Source: Acidimangrovimonas sediminis
GTDB taxonomy: Bacteria > Pseudomonadota > Alphaproteobacteria > Rhodobacterales > Rhodobacteraceae
Length of the DNA: 55,286 nucleotides
Direction: 5' to 3'
Assembly: GCF_002871005.1 (NCBI RefSeq)
Contig: NZ_PHSN01000031.1
Span: forward strand, 1 to 55,286
Shown: piece by piece, positions 18,155-25,894 of the stretch
Layout of the letters: each line of letters opens with the position of its first letter
How positions within the stretch are numbered: position 1 is the stretch's first letter
The notes under the pieces: generated by a model
Told to the model about the DNA's origin: nothing
The model's input: the letters and a program-made list of their open reading frames with translations, nothing else
Database searches by the model: none
Made by a program: the position numbers and the translations under genes

Positions 18155-19117
18155 CTACTTGCCCATCGCCTTGGCGAAATCGCCGAGGATCGCGGCGCGC
18201 TTGGCCTGCGCGCCCTCGCTGTCGAGCTTCAGAAGCTTCAACTCGCTGATCGTCGGGCGCTTGGCGGGCACGTCGGTGCGCGCGGGCATCAGGTAGACCT
18301 TTGCGACCGCCGCCTGGCCGGCATCCGACAGCACGTAATCGACGAATTTCTTCGCCTCGTCCGCGTGCGTGGTGGATTTCAGGATCATCATCGGGCGCGG
18401 CGCCACCACCGTACCGCTTTCGGGGAAGATCACGTCGACCGACTCGCCCTTCGCCTTCGCCGCCATCGAGATGTAGTCGACCGCGCCGAACACCGCCGCC
18501 TTGGCGCCCTGCAACACCGGGTTCAGCGCGGCCTTGTTGGCGCCCGCGACCAGCACACCGTTGCCGTGCAGCTTGCCGAAAAGGCCCTGCTGACCGTTCC
18601 CGTCCAGCGCCGCGACCAGCTCGAAGGCAGACCCCGACTGCGCCGGGTCGGGCATGGTCACCTTGTCCTTGTAATAGGGCTTGGCGAGGTCGGACCAGTC
18701 GGTGGGCCTGGGCGTGCCGCTTTTCGGGTTCCATGCAATGGCGAGGGCGGAAACCCCTTCGGCCACGGCGGTGTCGGTCTTGAGGAAATCCGGCACCTTG
18801 GCGGCATTCGGGCTGGTGTAGGGCATGAGGAGGCCCTGTTTGGCAAAGCTGGTGGCCGTACCCCAGGAGGCCGAGATGACGACATCGGCCTGCGGGTTCG
18901 ACTGCTCGGCCTTGAGCCGCGCCATCACCTTGCCTGTGGTGGCCTGGTAGAGGTTCACCTTGATCCCGCTTTCCTTGGTGAAGCCCTGCACCAGCGCCTT
19001 GGCCAGGCCGCCGGGGCCCGCGGTATAGACCGTGATGTCGGCCCGTGCGGCGGTGGCGGCGGCACTGGCGGCGGCGGTCAGGGCCGTGGTGGCGATGAGG
19101 AGGGAAAGTCTTTTCAT
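18155..19117 (-). CDS. periplasmic binding protein of an AfuA/AepX-like importer
   Basis: This 320-residue periplasmic protein has a typical Sec leader (MKRLSLLIATTALTAAAS, cleavage after ARA near 28). The body starts ITVYTAGPGGLAKALVQGF and includes SNPQADVVIS and VAPRPMMILKSTTHADEAKKFVDYV, features of the iron(III)/2-aminoethylphosphonate binding-protein group. AGGAG five bases before the ATG at 19117 fixes the start. It lies between its ATPase (two bases upstream) and fused permease. With a Pho-box-like repeat ahead of the operon, a phosphonate or phosphate ester is the likeliest ligand; Fe(III) is the alternative. Confidence 0.83.
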   Translation of the reverse strand: MKRLSLLIATTALTAAASAAATAARADITVYTAGPGGLAKALVQGFTKESGIKVNLYQATTGKVMARLKAEQSNPQADVVISASWGTATSFAKQGLLMPYTSPNAAKVPDFLKTDTAVAEGVSALAIAWNPKSGTPRPTDWSDLAKPYYKDKVTMPDPAQSGSAFELVAALDGNGQQGLFGKLHGNGVLVAGANKAALNPVLQGAKAAVFGAVDYISMAAKAKGESVDVIFPESGTVVAPRPMMILKSTTHADEAKKFVDYVLSDAGQAAVAKVYLMPARTDVPAKRPTISELKLLKLDSEGAQAKRAAILGDFAKAMGK

Positions 19118-19118
19118 C

Positions 19119-20270
19119 TCAATCTCCTGTCTGGGGATCTGCATGTTGGTCGGGGCCGCCTGCGAACCAGCGCAGGGCGGAGATGTTCAGCGAGAGCGGC
19201 AGCGCCTCGCCCGGATCGGCGCGCTGCGCCAGCGGCAGGTGCAACGTGGCGCCGCCGGGCAGGTCGAGCGTGGCGAGGTAGCCCTCGCCCTTGAACAGGC
19301 AGCGCCGGACGCGGGCGGTCAGGGCCGCATCCGCGGTGGCGCAGGGCGTCAGCGCGCGTCGGGTGAAAAGGACATGGGTCGTGCCCCGGGGGGCCGCCGC
19401 GGGCGGGGCGACCGGAGTGCCGTCGTCCAGCGCCCAGCCTTCGGCGCCCACCCGCACGGGCAGCACCGCGCCCAGCCGCAGGAAGGCCGCGATCCAGGCG
19501 CTGGCGGGTGCGTCGACCAGCCGCTCGGGCGGGGCGCTCTGCACGATGCGTCCCGCCGCCATCACCGCGACCTCGTCGGCCAGCGAGAACGCCTCGGCGT
19601 GGTCGTGCGTGACGTAGAGCGCGGTAAGGCCGAGGTCGGCCACCAGCGCAGCGATCTCGTCCACCATGGTCTCGCGCAGCTCTCGGTCGAGGTTGGAGAG
19701 CGGCTCGTCGAACAGCACCGTCCCCGCGCCCGATGCGATGGCGCGGGCGATGCCGACGCGTTGTTGCTGCCCGCCCGACAATTGCGCAGGCCGCCGCGCC
19801 GCCATGGTGCCCAGGCCCACCCGGTCAAGCGAGGCGAGGGTGCGGGCCTCGCGCTCGGCCCGGGGCACGCCGGCCATTTCGAGCGCGAAGGAGACGTTGC
19901 GCGCGACGCTCAGATGCGGCCAGAGCGCGTAATCCTGGAACACCATGCCGAGACCCCGCTTTTCGGGCGGCAGGCAGCGGCGCGCAGTGGCGTCCGCGAC
20001 GACCCGGCCGTTCAGGGCGATGGTTCCGGCCGAAGGGGCCTCCAGCCCCGCGATGGCGCGCAGGAGGGTGGTCTTGCCGCTGCCAGACGGGCCGAGAAGC
20101 GCCAGCGCCCGGCCGGGGGCAAGGGACAGGTCGATGCCGCGCAGGATCTCGGCCGGGCCATAGCTGAGGCGCAGGGACGCGACCGCGATGGCGGCGGTCG
20201 CCGCCTCGGTCGCGTCAGTCGCTGTCTCCGTGCCGGCCACCTGTGGCCCGCCTGTGATCCTGTCGAACAT
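19119..20270 (-). CDS. ABC importer ATPase, FbpC/PotA type
   Basis: This 383-residue ATPase has Walker A GPSGSGKTT near 66, Q-loop MVFQDYALWPHL, signature LSGGQQQRVGIARAI, Walker B VLFDEPLSNLD, H-loop VTHDHAEA and a TOBE-like C-terminal domain. About 35 Ala/Thr-rich residues precede the first strand. I chose the ATG at 20270 (MFDRITGG) because the longer frame adds sequence without homology and runs into the presumed promoter. It is first in the operon ATPase, binding protein, fused permease, an order seen in phosphonate- or iron-type importers. Confidence 0.83.
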   Translation of the reverse strand: MFDRITGGPQVAGTETATDATEAATAAIAVASLRLSYGPAEILRGIDLSLAPGRALALLGPSGSGKTTLLRAIAGLEAPSAGTIALNGRVVADATARRCLPPEKRGLGMVFQDYALWPHLSVARNVSFALEMAGVPRAEREARTLASLDRVGLGTMAARRPAQLSGGQQQRVGIARAIASGAGTVLFDEPLSNLDRELRETMVDEIAALVADLGLTALYVTHDHAEAFSLADEVAVMAAGRIVQSAPPERLVDAPASAWIAAFLRLGAVLPVRVGAEGWALDDGTPVAPPAAAPRGTTHVLFTRRALTPCATADAALTARVRRCLFKGEGYLATLDLPGGATLHLPLAQRADPGEALPLSLNISALRWFAGGPDQHADPQTGD

Positions 20271-20311
20271 GATCCCGTCCCCGTCTTGGGGCCAAGCCCT
20301 ATGACGGCAAG

Positions 20312-20329
20312 GTAACACTTCGATAACAC
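20312..20329 (-). promoter_or_regulatory. Pho-box-like direct repeat upstream of the second importer
   Basis: On the minus strand GTGTTAT, CGAA, GTGTTAC forms the 7-4-7 direct repeat of a PhoB site, though both halves have T where the consensus has C. A possible -10 (TCATAG) follows about eight bases on. Weaker than the sites at 12003 and 12588. Confidence 0.5.
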
Positions 20330-20372
20330 CGGGCATGATTGCCGGTGGCAGGGGGGAAAGGGGCGAGAGGGG

Positions 20373-20702
20373 TCAGGGCAGGTGGAAGACCTCTTCCATC
20401 GGCGCCCACCATTCGCCCTCGGCCCGGGTGTCGAGGGGGCGTTGCATCGGGCCGCAGAGCGCCCACCATTCGCGCGTCACCGGGTCGGCGGCGATGGCCG
20501 CGTTATCCGCCGCGAAATCCGTGCCGCGGTATTCCCAGTAGCTGAACATCAGGTTCTCTGGCTCGCGGAGGAAGATGGAGTAGTTGGTAATGTTCGAGGC
20601 GCCCAGCCGCGCCAGAACCCCGGGCCAGACGTCGGCATGCAGGCGCCTGTATTCGGGGATCTTCGCGGGATCTATGCCGATCACCAGGCCCATCCGTTGC
20701 AT
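20373..20702 (-). CDS. RhaM-like aldose mutarotase (probably L-fucose)
   Basis: This 109-residue member of the L-rhamnose mutarotase family (DUF718) interconverts sugar anomers. Conserved features are YRRLHADVWPGVL (His near 22), NYSIFL, LMFSYWEY and the C-terminal EEVFHLP, as in E. coli RhaM. AAGGAG lies just before the ATG at 20702. It follows the lactonase gene by 11 bases on the same strand. Because every other enzyme nearby fits 6-deoxy-hexose oxidation, the natural sugar is probably L-fucose or L-galactose. Confidence 0.85.
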   Translation of the reverse strand: MQRMGLVIGIDPAKIPEYRRLHADVWPGVLARLGASNITNYSIFLREPENLMFSYWEYRGTDFAADNAAIAADPVTREWWALCGPMQRPLDTRAEGEWWAPMEEVFHLP

Positions 20703-20713
20703 GACGTCTCCTT

Positions 20714-21562
20714 TCAGGTGTCCGCGCCGGGGCGCGTGTCGTCGAGGCCGTAGAACCGCGCCGCCGTGCCGCCGAAAAGCGCCTGGACGTCGGCGGGCGG
20801 CAGGTCGCGGGACAGGGTGCGGGCGGTGGCTATCCAGCGGGCGTAATCGCCGGCCAGTTCCAGCACCGGCCAGTCGCTGCCCCACATCACGCGGTCCGCC
20901 CCGAAGGCGGTCAGCACATGGTCGAAGACCGGGCGCAGGGTGTCGGCCGACCAGCCCGGGCCGAATTCGTTGGCAAGGCCCGAAAGCTTGCAGAACATCT
21001 GCGGGTGCGTGGCAAGCCGCGTCATCCCCGTGCGCCAATCGTCGCCCGGGTCGCTGCCCGTGAACACGGGCTTGGCGCAATGGTCTATGACGATCGGCAG
21101 GGCGGGGATCTCGGCCGCCAGCCTGTCGATCGTGCCGAGATGGCGCGGCGTGATCAGCGCGTCCAGCCGGAGCCCCGCCGCCGCGACCTCCCGCAGGCCC
21201 GCCAGCACCTCTGGGCGCAGGATCCAGCCGGTTTCCCCGATGTCCTGCAGCATGGGGCGCAGGCCGACAAGGTAGGGGTCGGACAGGCGGTGGAGTTGTG
21301 CGCGGACATCTCCCGCGAGGTCGATCCAGCCGACCACCCCGCGGATCAGCGGGGTCTCGTGCGCGAGGCCGAGCAGGAAGCGCGTCTCCTCAAGCGTGGG
21401 GGCGGCCTGCACCACGACGGTGCCGTCGATGCCGGCCGCGCGGGCGAGGGGGGCCAGGTCGACAGGCAGCAGGTCGCGCCGGATCGGCGCCACGCTGTCG
21501 TCCATCCAGGAATAATCCCCCCGCGCGATGCGCCAGAAGTGCTGGTGCGCGTCGATGGCCAC
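20714..21562 (-). CDS. L-fuconolactonase-like amidohydrolase
   Basis: This 282-residue amidohydrolase-family-2 protein opens the sugar lactone made by the aldose dehydrogenase. The TIM-barrel metal motif DAHQHFW starts at residue 4, VIDHCAKP lies near 155, and the catalytic Asp is in WGSDWPV near 235. Length and motifs match L-fucono-1,5-lactonases. It leads a two-gene minus-strand unit with the mutarotase and is divergent from the aldo-keto reductase, with a likely operator between (21601-21619). Confidence 0.85.
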   Translation of the reverse strand: MAIDAHQHFWRIARGDYSWMDDSVAPIRRDLLPVDLAPLARAAGIDGTVVVQAAPTLEETRFLLGLAHETPLIRGVVGWIDLAGDVRAQLHRLSDPYLVGLRPMLQDIGETGWILRPEVLAGLREVAAAGLRLDALITPRHLGTIDRLAAEIPALPIVIDHCAKPVFTGSDPGDDWRTGMTRLATHPQMFCKLSGLANEFGPGWSADTLRPVFDHVLTAFGADRVMWGSDWPVLELAGDYARWIATARTLSRDLPPADVQALFGGTAARFYGLDDTRPGADT

Positions 21563-21600
21563 CGGATCTCCTCCCCAGTTTCCTCTTGCCCGACGATATG

Positions 21601-21619
21601 GTTCTTAATAATAAGAAAC
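21601..21619. promoter_or_regulatory. AT-rich palindrome, probable GntR operator 1
   Basis: TTCTTA, ATAA, TAAGAA is an inverted repeat in an AT-rich island between the divergent lactonase and aldo-keto reductase units. A similar sequence lies ahead of the transporter operon (23750-23764). Both are explained if the neighbouring GntR regulator binds them. This is an inference. Confidence 0.45.
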
Positions 21620-21640
21620 TGTATTCGGGGAGGAATACGC

Positions 21641-21757
21641 ATGTCAACAACACCGATCGTGCCCTTGGGCACCCGCCGCCGCGCCCGCCGGGCCGGGGCC
21701 TGTCTGTCTTTGTCCGGGGCCCTGCCGGGCCGCGCCATTGCGGGAGGGGCGGCATGA
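21641..21757 (+). CDS. 38-residue ORF coupled to the aldo-keto reductase
   Basis: An ATG preceded by GGGGAGG at ideal spacing opens a 38-codon frame that ends in an ATGA overlap with the aldo-keto reductase start. The product is Arg- and Ala-rich (RRRARRAGACLSLSGALPGRA), without a recognised family. It may be a leader peptide that couples translation, or a remnant of a lost gene. No protein evidence. Confidence 0.35.
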   Translation: MSTTPIVPLGTRRRARRAGACLSLSGALPGRAIAGGAA

Positions 21758-22731
21758 AGACGAACCGGATCGGCCGCACGGATGTCGCGGTGACCGAGGT
21801 GGCCTTCGGCTGTGCCAGCATCGGCAATCTGTACCGCGAGGTGACCGAGGACGAGGCGCAGGCGGTGCTTGCCGCCGCGTGGGACGCGGGCATCCGTTAC
21901 TTCGACACCGCGCCGCATTACGGGCGGGGGCTGGCCGAGATGCGGCTGGGGCGGTTCCTGAAGGGGCGGTCGCTGAAAAGTGGGGCGGGCTTTGCGCTGT
22001 CGACCAAGGTGGGGCGCATCCTGTCGCCCGCCGCGGCGCCCATTTCCGAGGCCGACGGCTACGTCAACCCGGCGCAGAACGACATGCGCTACGATTATTC
22101 CGGCGACGGCATCGAGGAAAGTCTGGCGCAAAGCTTCGAACGGCTGGGCGTGACTCGGGCCGATATCGTCTACGTCCACGACATCGGGGAATACACCCAC
22201 GGCGCGGCCAACGCGGCGCATATGGAGGCCTTCCTCGGGTCCGGCTACGCACGGCTGGCGCGTCTGAAGGAACAGGGGCGGATCGGGGCCTTCGGGCTTG
22301 GCGTCAACGAATGCGAGGTCTGCCTCGAGGTGATGGACCACGGGCCGCTCGACGCGATCCTGCTGGCCGGGCGGTTGACGCTGCTGGACCGTTCGGCCGA
22401 GGCGGCGCTGGTGCCGCGTTGCCTTGAGGCGGGGACGAGCCTTGTGCTGGGCGGCGTCTTCAACTCGGGGATCCTCGCCACCGGGCCGGTGGAAGGGGCG
22501 ACCTACGATTACGGCCCCGCGCCGCAGGAGGTGCTGGACCGTGTGGCCGCGCTGAAGGCCCGGGCCGATGCGCATGGCGTGCCGCTGGCCACCGCTGCGC
22601 TGGAATTCGCGCGGCGTCATCCGGCGACGGCGGCGGTCCTGCTGGGGACGGCGAAACCCGCCTCGCTTCGCCGCAACCTCGATGCGCTGTCACGGCCGTT
22701 TCCCGCCGGGGCCGAGGCCGCGCTGGCCTGA
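21754..22731 (+). CDS. aldo/keto reductase, L-fucose/aldose 1-dehydrogenase type
   Basis: This 325-residue AKR oxidises the sugar at C1 to its lactone with NAD(P). Recognisable features are the N-terminal IGRTDVAVTEVAFGCASIG, the catalytic segment RYFDTAPHYGRG (Asp and Tyr), a lysine strand (LSTKVGR) and the active-site His in VYVHDIG. It matches the D-threo-aldose (L-fucose) dehydrogenase group. GGGAGG six bases before the ATG at 21754 supports the start. It converges with the GntR regulator and likely performs the first oxidative step of the cluster. Confidence 0.87.
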   Translation: MKTNRIGRTDVAVTEVAFGCASIGNLYREVTEDEAQAVLAAAWDAGIRYFDTAPHYGRGLAEMRLGRFLKGRSLKSGAGFALSTKVGRILSPAAAPISEADGYVNPAQNDMRYDYSGDGIEESLAQSFERLGVTRADIVYVHDIGEYTHGAANAAHMEAFLGSGYARLARLKEQGRIGAFGLGVNECEVCLEVMDHGPLDAILLAGRLTLLDRSAEAALVPRCLEAGTSLVLGGVFNSGILATGPVEGATYDYGPAPQEVLDRVAALKARADAHGVPLATAALEFARRHPATAAVLLGTAKPASLRRNLDALSRPFPAGAEAALA

Positions 22732-22741
22732 GGCTGCATTC

Positions 22742-23644
22742 TCAGCCCAGGTCGTGATGGCGCAATGAGGACAGCAGCGTCGACTTGGAGGTTTTCAGGT
22801 GACGCCGCGCCGCCTCGACCGCCGCGTTCCCGTCGCGCGCCTCGAGCGCGTCGATGATCGCCAGATGCTCCTCGATCGCGGCGGCGTTGCGGGTCTTTTC
22901 CAGGGTTTTGTCCCACATGTAGTGGTAGTGGAAGATCAGCGAGATGACCTTCTGGAACTCGGCCACGAAGCGGTTGGAAACGACCCCGTTGATCGCCATG
23001 TGAAAGCTTTCGTCGAGCTTCGAGAACTCGTGGTAATCGGTATCGATCCGCTGCTTCAGCGCAAGATGGCGGGTGCGGAGCGCGTCGAGCTGGTCCCAGA
23101 TCGGATGGTCGATCGGCGCCTCGGCGGCATGGGCCACCGCGTTGAGTTCCAGCACGGAGCGGAAATCCGACAGCTCGATCGCGAATTCCCGGGTGAAGCC
23201 GCGCAGCATCCAGCCGCCCTGCTTGCGTCGCCCGACGAGGCCGAAGCGGCTGAGGCCCGCAAGGAATTCCTTCAGCTCGTGCTGGGGCACGTCGAAGCTG
23301 CGCGACAGCTCCGCCACCGAGAGTGGCGTATTGGCGGGCACGTCGAAGCGCAGGATCCAGCTCAGGAACCGCTTCTCGAGGTCCTCGCTCGACCCGCCAT
23401 GTTCCGGAAGCGCGATCCGGTCTGCCGGGGCGGGCGCGCGCAGCAGGTGTTTCTCGCGCCCGTCCCAGGAAATCAGCCCCAGTTCCTGCAACCGCGCAAG
23501 ACATCGCCGGATCACCGTGCGGCTGACCCCTGCCGCGTCGCTCAGCGCCGTTTCCGCCGGCAGGGCGGCCCCGACCGGCAGCGCGCCGCAATAGTCCAGA
23601 AGCCGGTTGAAGGCCTCGCGGTAGCGGGTGTCACTGCGCGCCAT
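22742..23644 (-). CDS. GntR/FadR-type regulator of the sugar cluster
   Basis: This 300-residue regulator has a winged helix at about residues 5-70 (ETALSDAAGVSRTVIRRCLARLQELGLI) and a C-terminal FCD ligand domain (FRSVLELNAVAHAA; DESFHMAING; EEHLAIIDALEARD). Between them a second winged-helix-like stretch (VAELSRSFDVPQHELKEFLAGLSRFGLV, about 95-140) makes it longer than the usual 230-250 residues. The ATG at 23644 follows GGGAGG at long spacing; an earlier ATG at 23719 is possible but lies in the AT-rich promoter. It is divergent from the importer operon and probably represses it, with the sugar acid as inducer. Confidence 0.85.
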   Translation of the reverse strand: MARSDTRYREAFNRLLDYCGALPVGAALPAETALSDAAGVSRTVIRRCLARLQELGLISWDGREKHLLRAPAPADRIALPEHGGSSEDLEKRFLSWILRFDVPANTPLSVAELSRSFDVPQHELKEFLAGLSRFGLVGRRKQGGWMLRGFTREFAIELSDFRSVLELNAVAHAAEAPIDHPIWDQLDALRTRHLALKQRIDTDYHEFSKLDESFHMAINGVVSNRFVAEFQKVISLIFHYHYMWDKTLEKTRNAAAIEEHLAIIDALEARDGNAAVEAARRHLKTSKSTLLSSLRHHDLG

Positions 23645-23719
23645 TTTCCCGGCCCCTCCCTGTTCTTGCGGTCTGGTCCACCCGGATCCGCCTGTTTTGT
23701 TTGAAATTATAAAAAACAC

Positions 23720-23764
23720 TTGACGGGAATCAAGAGGGCGATGTGTAGTCTTAAATAATTAAAG
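23720..23764 (+). promoter_or_regulatory. promoter and probable GntR operator 2 before the importer
   Basis: TTGACG (23720-23725) and TGTAGT (18 bases on) form a plausible promoter. The near-palindrome CTTAAATAATTAAAG (23750-23764) overlaps its -10/start region and resembles operator 1 at 21601. A repressor bound there would block transcription. Inference from position and similarity. Confidence 0.42.
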
Positions 23765-23785
23765 TCTGATATGTGAGGGAGGCAT

Positions 23786-24811
23786 ATGTCGGATACGAGC
23801 AAGCCCGCGCAGGGATTCCGTCTTGATGCCCTTATGCCCGGGGAGGGGCAGATCCACCGGTTGTCGGCCCTGGCCACGCTGCTGCTTCTGGTGGCGGGGT
23901 TCTCGATCGCCAGCCCGGCCTTCTTTTCGGTGAACAACGCGCTGACCGTGCTGTTGCAGACCTCGGTGATCGGGCTTCTGGGCATCGGCATGACGATGGT
24001 GATCCTGACCGGCGGCATCGACCTGTCGGTGGGGTCGGTGCTGGCGCTGTCGGGTGTCGTGTCGGGGCTTGCGGTGAAGGCGGGGGTGCCGGTCGCGCCG
24101 GGAATGGCGCTGGGTATCGTGACCGGCGCGGCCTGCGGCGCCTTCAACGGTTTCGTCATCACCAAGCTTCGGATCACGCCCTTCGTGGCGACGCTGGGCA
24201 TGATGCTGATTGCGCGCGGCCTTGCCTTGCAGGTGACCGGCGCGGTGCCGGTGTCGGGGCTGGGCGAGGGGTTCGGTACGCTGGGCAACGGCGCGCCGTT
24301 CCGCATCGTCCACATGAAGCCGAACGGGTTTCCGCAGGTGCTGTTTCCGGGCATCCCGTACCCGGCGATCCTGCTTCTGGTGATGGCGGTGGCGGGGGCC
24401 TACCTGCTGCGCCGGCGCCAGCTGGGCCGCCACATCTACGCCACCGGATCGAACGAGGAGGCGGCGCGGCTGTCGGGCGTGCGCGTCGACCGGGTGAAGC
24501 TTTACGCCTACACCATCACCGGGGCGCTGGCGGGGCTTGCGGGCAACGTGCTGATGTCGCGCCTCGTCACCGCGCAGCCGAGCGAGGGGATGTTGTCCGA
24601 GCTGGACGCGATCGCCGCGGCGGTGATCGGGGGCGCGTCGCTGATGGGGGGCGTGGGAACGATCTCGGGCACCATGATCGGCGCCTTCATCATCGGCACG
24701 CTGCGCAACGGGCTCAACATGGCCGGGGTCTCGGCCTTCATTCAGCAGATCATGATCGGCCTCGTCGTCATCGGCGCGGTCTGGATCGACCAGATGCGGA
24801 ACCGGCGCTGA
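23786..24811 (+). CDS. sugar ABC importer permease, RbsC/FrcC type
   Basis: This 341-residue inner-membrane permease has about nine hydrophobic stretches and the family motif GIDLSVGSVLALSGVV near 80. ATGSNEEAARLSGVRVDRVKL near 225 is the ATPase-coupling loop, and AAAVIGGASLMGGVGTISGT near 275 is also typical. GGGAGG lies directly before the ATG. It opens an operon of permease, binding protein, ATPase and two catabolic enzymes, so the imported sugar is most likely the L-fucose-like substrate of those enzymes. Confidence 0.88.
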   Translation: MSDTSKPAQGFRLDALMPGEGQIHRLSALATLLLLVAGFSIASPAFFSVNNALTVLLQTSVIGLLGIGMTMVILTGGIDLSVGSVLALSGVVSGLAVKAGVPVAPGMALGIVTGAACGAFNGFVITKLRITPFVATLGMMLIARGLALQVTGAVPVSGLGEGFGTLGNGAPFRIVHMKPNGFPQVLFPGIPYPAILLLVMAVAGAYLLRRRQLGRHIYATGSNEEAARLSGVRVDRVKLYAYTITGALAGLAGNVLMSRLVTAQPSEGMLSELDAIAAAVIGGASLMGGVGTISGTMIGAFIIGTLRNGLNMAGVSAFIQQIMIGLVVIGAVWIDQMRNRR

Positions 24812-24880
24812 GGGAGAGCGGCGCCGGCCCGGCAGGGCGACCCCCGGGGAGGGGGCGGACAACAACGGAGGAGGAAGACG

Positions 24881-25840
24881 ATGACGACAACGAAGATGGT
24901 GCGGATGCTGGCCACCACGGCGGCGGTGGGGCTGATCGCAGGATTGACCGCCGGTGCGGCAGGGGCGGCCGAGATCGCGGTGATCGTGAAGACCACGAAT
25001 TCCAACTACTGGCAAAACGTGAAGAAGGGCGCCGATGCGGCCCTCAAGGGCCAGTCGAAATATACCATGAGCTTCGACGGCCCCTCGGCGGAAAGCCAGA
25101 TCGCCGACGAGGTGAACATGGTCGAGAACGCGATCAACCGCGGCGTCTCGGGCATCCTGCTGGCGCCGTCGGATCCGGATTCGCTGGTGCCCGCGGTCAA
25201 GAAGGCGTTCGAGGCCGGGATCCCCGTGGTGATCATCGACAGCGCGCTGTCGAAGAGCGGCGACAAGTATTACCAGTCGTTCCTGTCCACCGACAATTGC
25301 GCGGCGGGCGAGCTGGTGGCCAAGCGCATGATCAAGGACGCGGGCGACACCGGCAAGATCGCGATCATGTCCTACGTGCCGGGCGTGGGGTCGGAAATCG
25401 GGCGCGTCGGCTGCTTCACCAAGTACGTGAAGGCGCATTCCAGGCTGTCGATCGTGGGCCCGTATTATTCGCAAAGCCAGATGTCGACCGCGCTGAACCA
25501 GACCACCGACGTGCTTTCGGCCAACCCCGACCTGGTGGGGATCTTTGGCGCGAACGAGCCTACCGCGGTGGGCATGGGCCGGGCGCTGGTGCAATCGGGC
25601 AAGGCGGGCAAGCTTGTCGCGCTCGGCTTCGACGGCAACAAGGACGAGCAGCAGTTCATCAAGGACGGCGTCTTGCAGGCCACGGCTGTGCAGGGCTCGT
25701 TCCAGATGGGCGACATGGGCGTGAAGACCCTGATCAAGGTGATCGAGGGCGACAAGGTGCCGAAGCATGTCGATACCGGGGTGGTGCTGGTCGACAAGAC
25801 CAACATCGCGACGCCCAAGGCCGAGAACGTTCTTTACTGA
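24881..25840 (+). CDS. sugar-binding periplasmic protein, RbsB/FrcB type
   Basis: This 319-residue periplasmic-binding-protein-like (type 1) receptor has a leader ending AGAAGA near residue 29. The fold signature is clear: EIAVIVKTTNSNYWQNVKKGADAA, GILLAPSDPDSLVPAVKKAFEAGIPVVIIDS, and GIFGANEPTAVGMGRAL. GGAGGAGGAAG precedes the ATG. The C-terminal half ends with the normal PKAENVLY tail. Ligand inferred from the operon. Confidence 0.88.
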   Translation: MTTTKMVRMLATTAAVGLIAGLTAGAAGAAEIAVIVKTTNSNYWQNVKKGADAALKGQSKYTMSFDGPSAESQIADEVNMVENAINRGVSGILLAPSDPDSLVPAVKKAFEAGIPVVIIDSALSKSGDKYYQSFLSTDNCAAGELVAKRMIKDAGDTGKIAIMSYVPGVGSEIGRVGCFTKYVKAHSRLSIVGPYYSQSQMSTALNQTTDVLSANPDLVGIFGANEPTAVGMGRALVQSGKAGKLVALGFDGNKDEQQFIKDGVLQATAVQGSFQMGDMGVKTLIKVIEGDKVPKHVDTGVVLVDKTNIATPKAENVLY

Positions 25841-25846
25841 GATCGG

Positions 25847-25870
25847 AAGGGGGCCATCGGGGCCCCCTTT
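25847..25870 (+). terminator. attenuating hairpin after the sugar-binding protein gene
   Basis: Arms AAGGGGGCC and GGCCCCCTT with loop ATCGG, followed by TT, form a compact terminator-like stem seven bases after the stop. Its place between binding protein and ATPase suggests partial termination that keeps the binding protein in excess. Confidence 0.6.
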
Positions 25871-25894
25871 CACCCCGCAAGCAGAGGTCACGCA

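Noticed and set aside
16603-18249. Long plus-strand frame over the fused permease
   Set aside because: The product is Gln/Arg/Gly-rich and without homology; the minus strand encodes a normal double permease.
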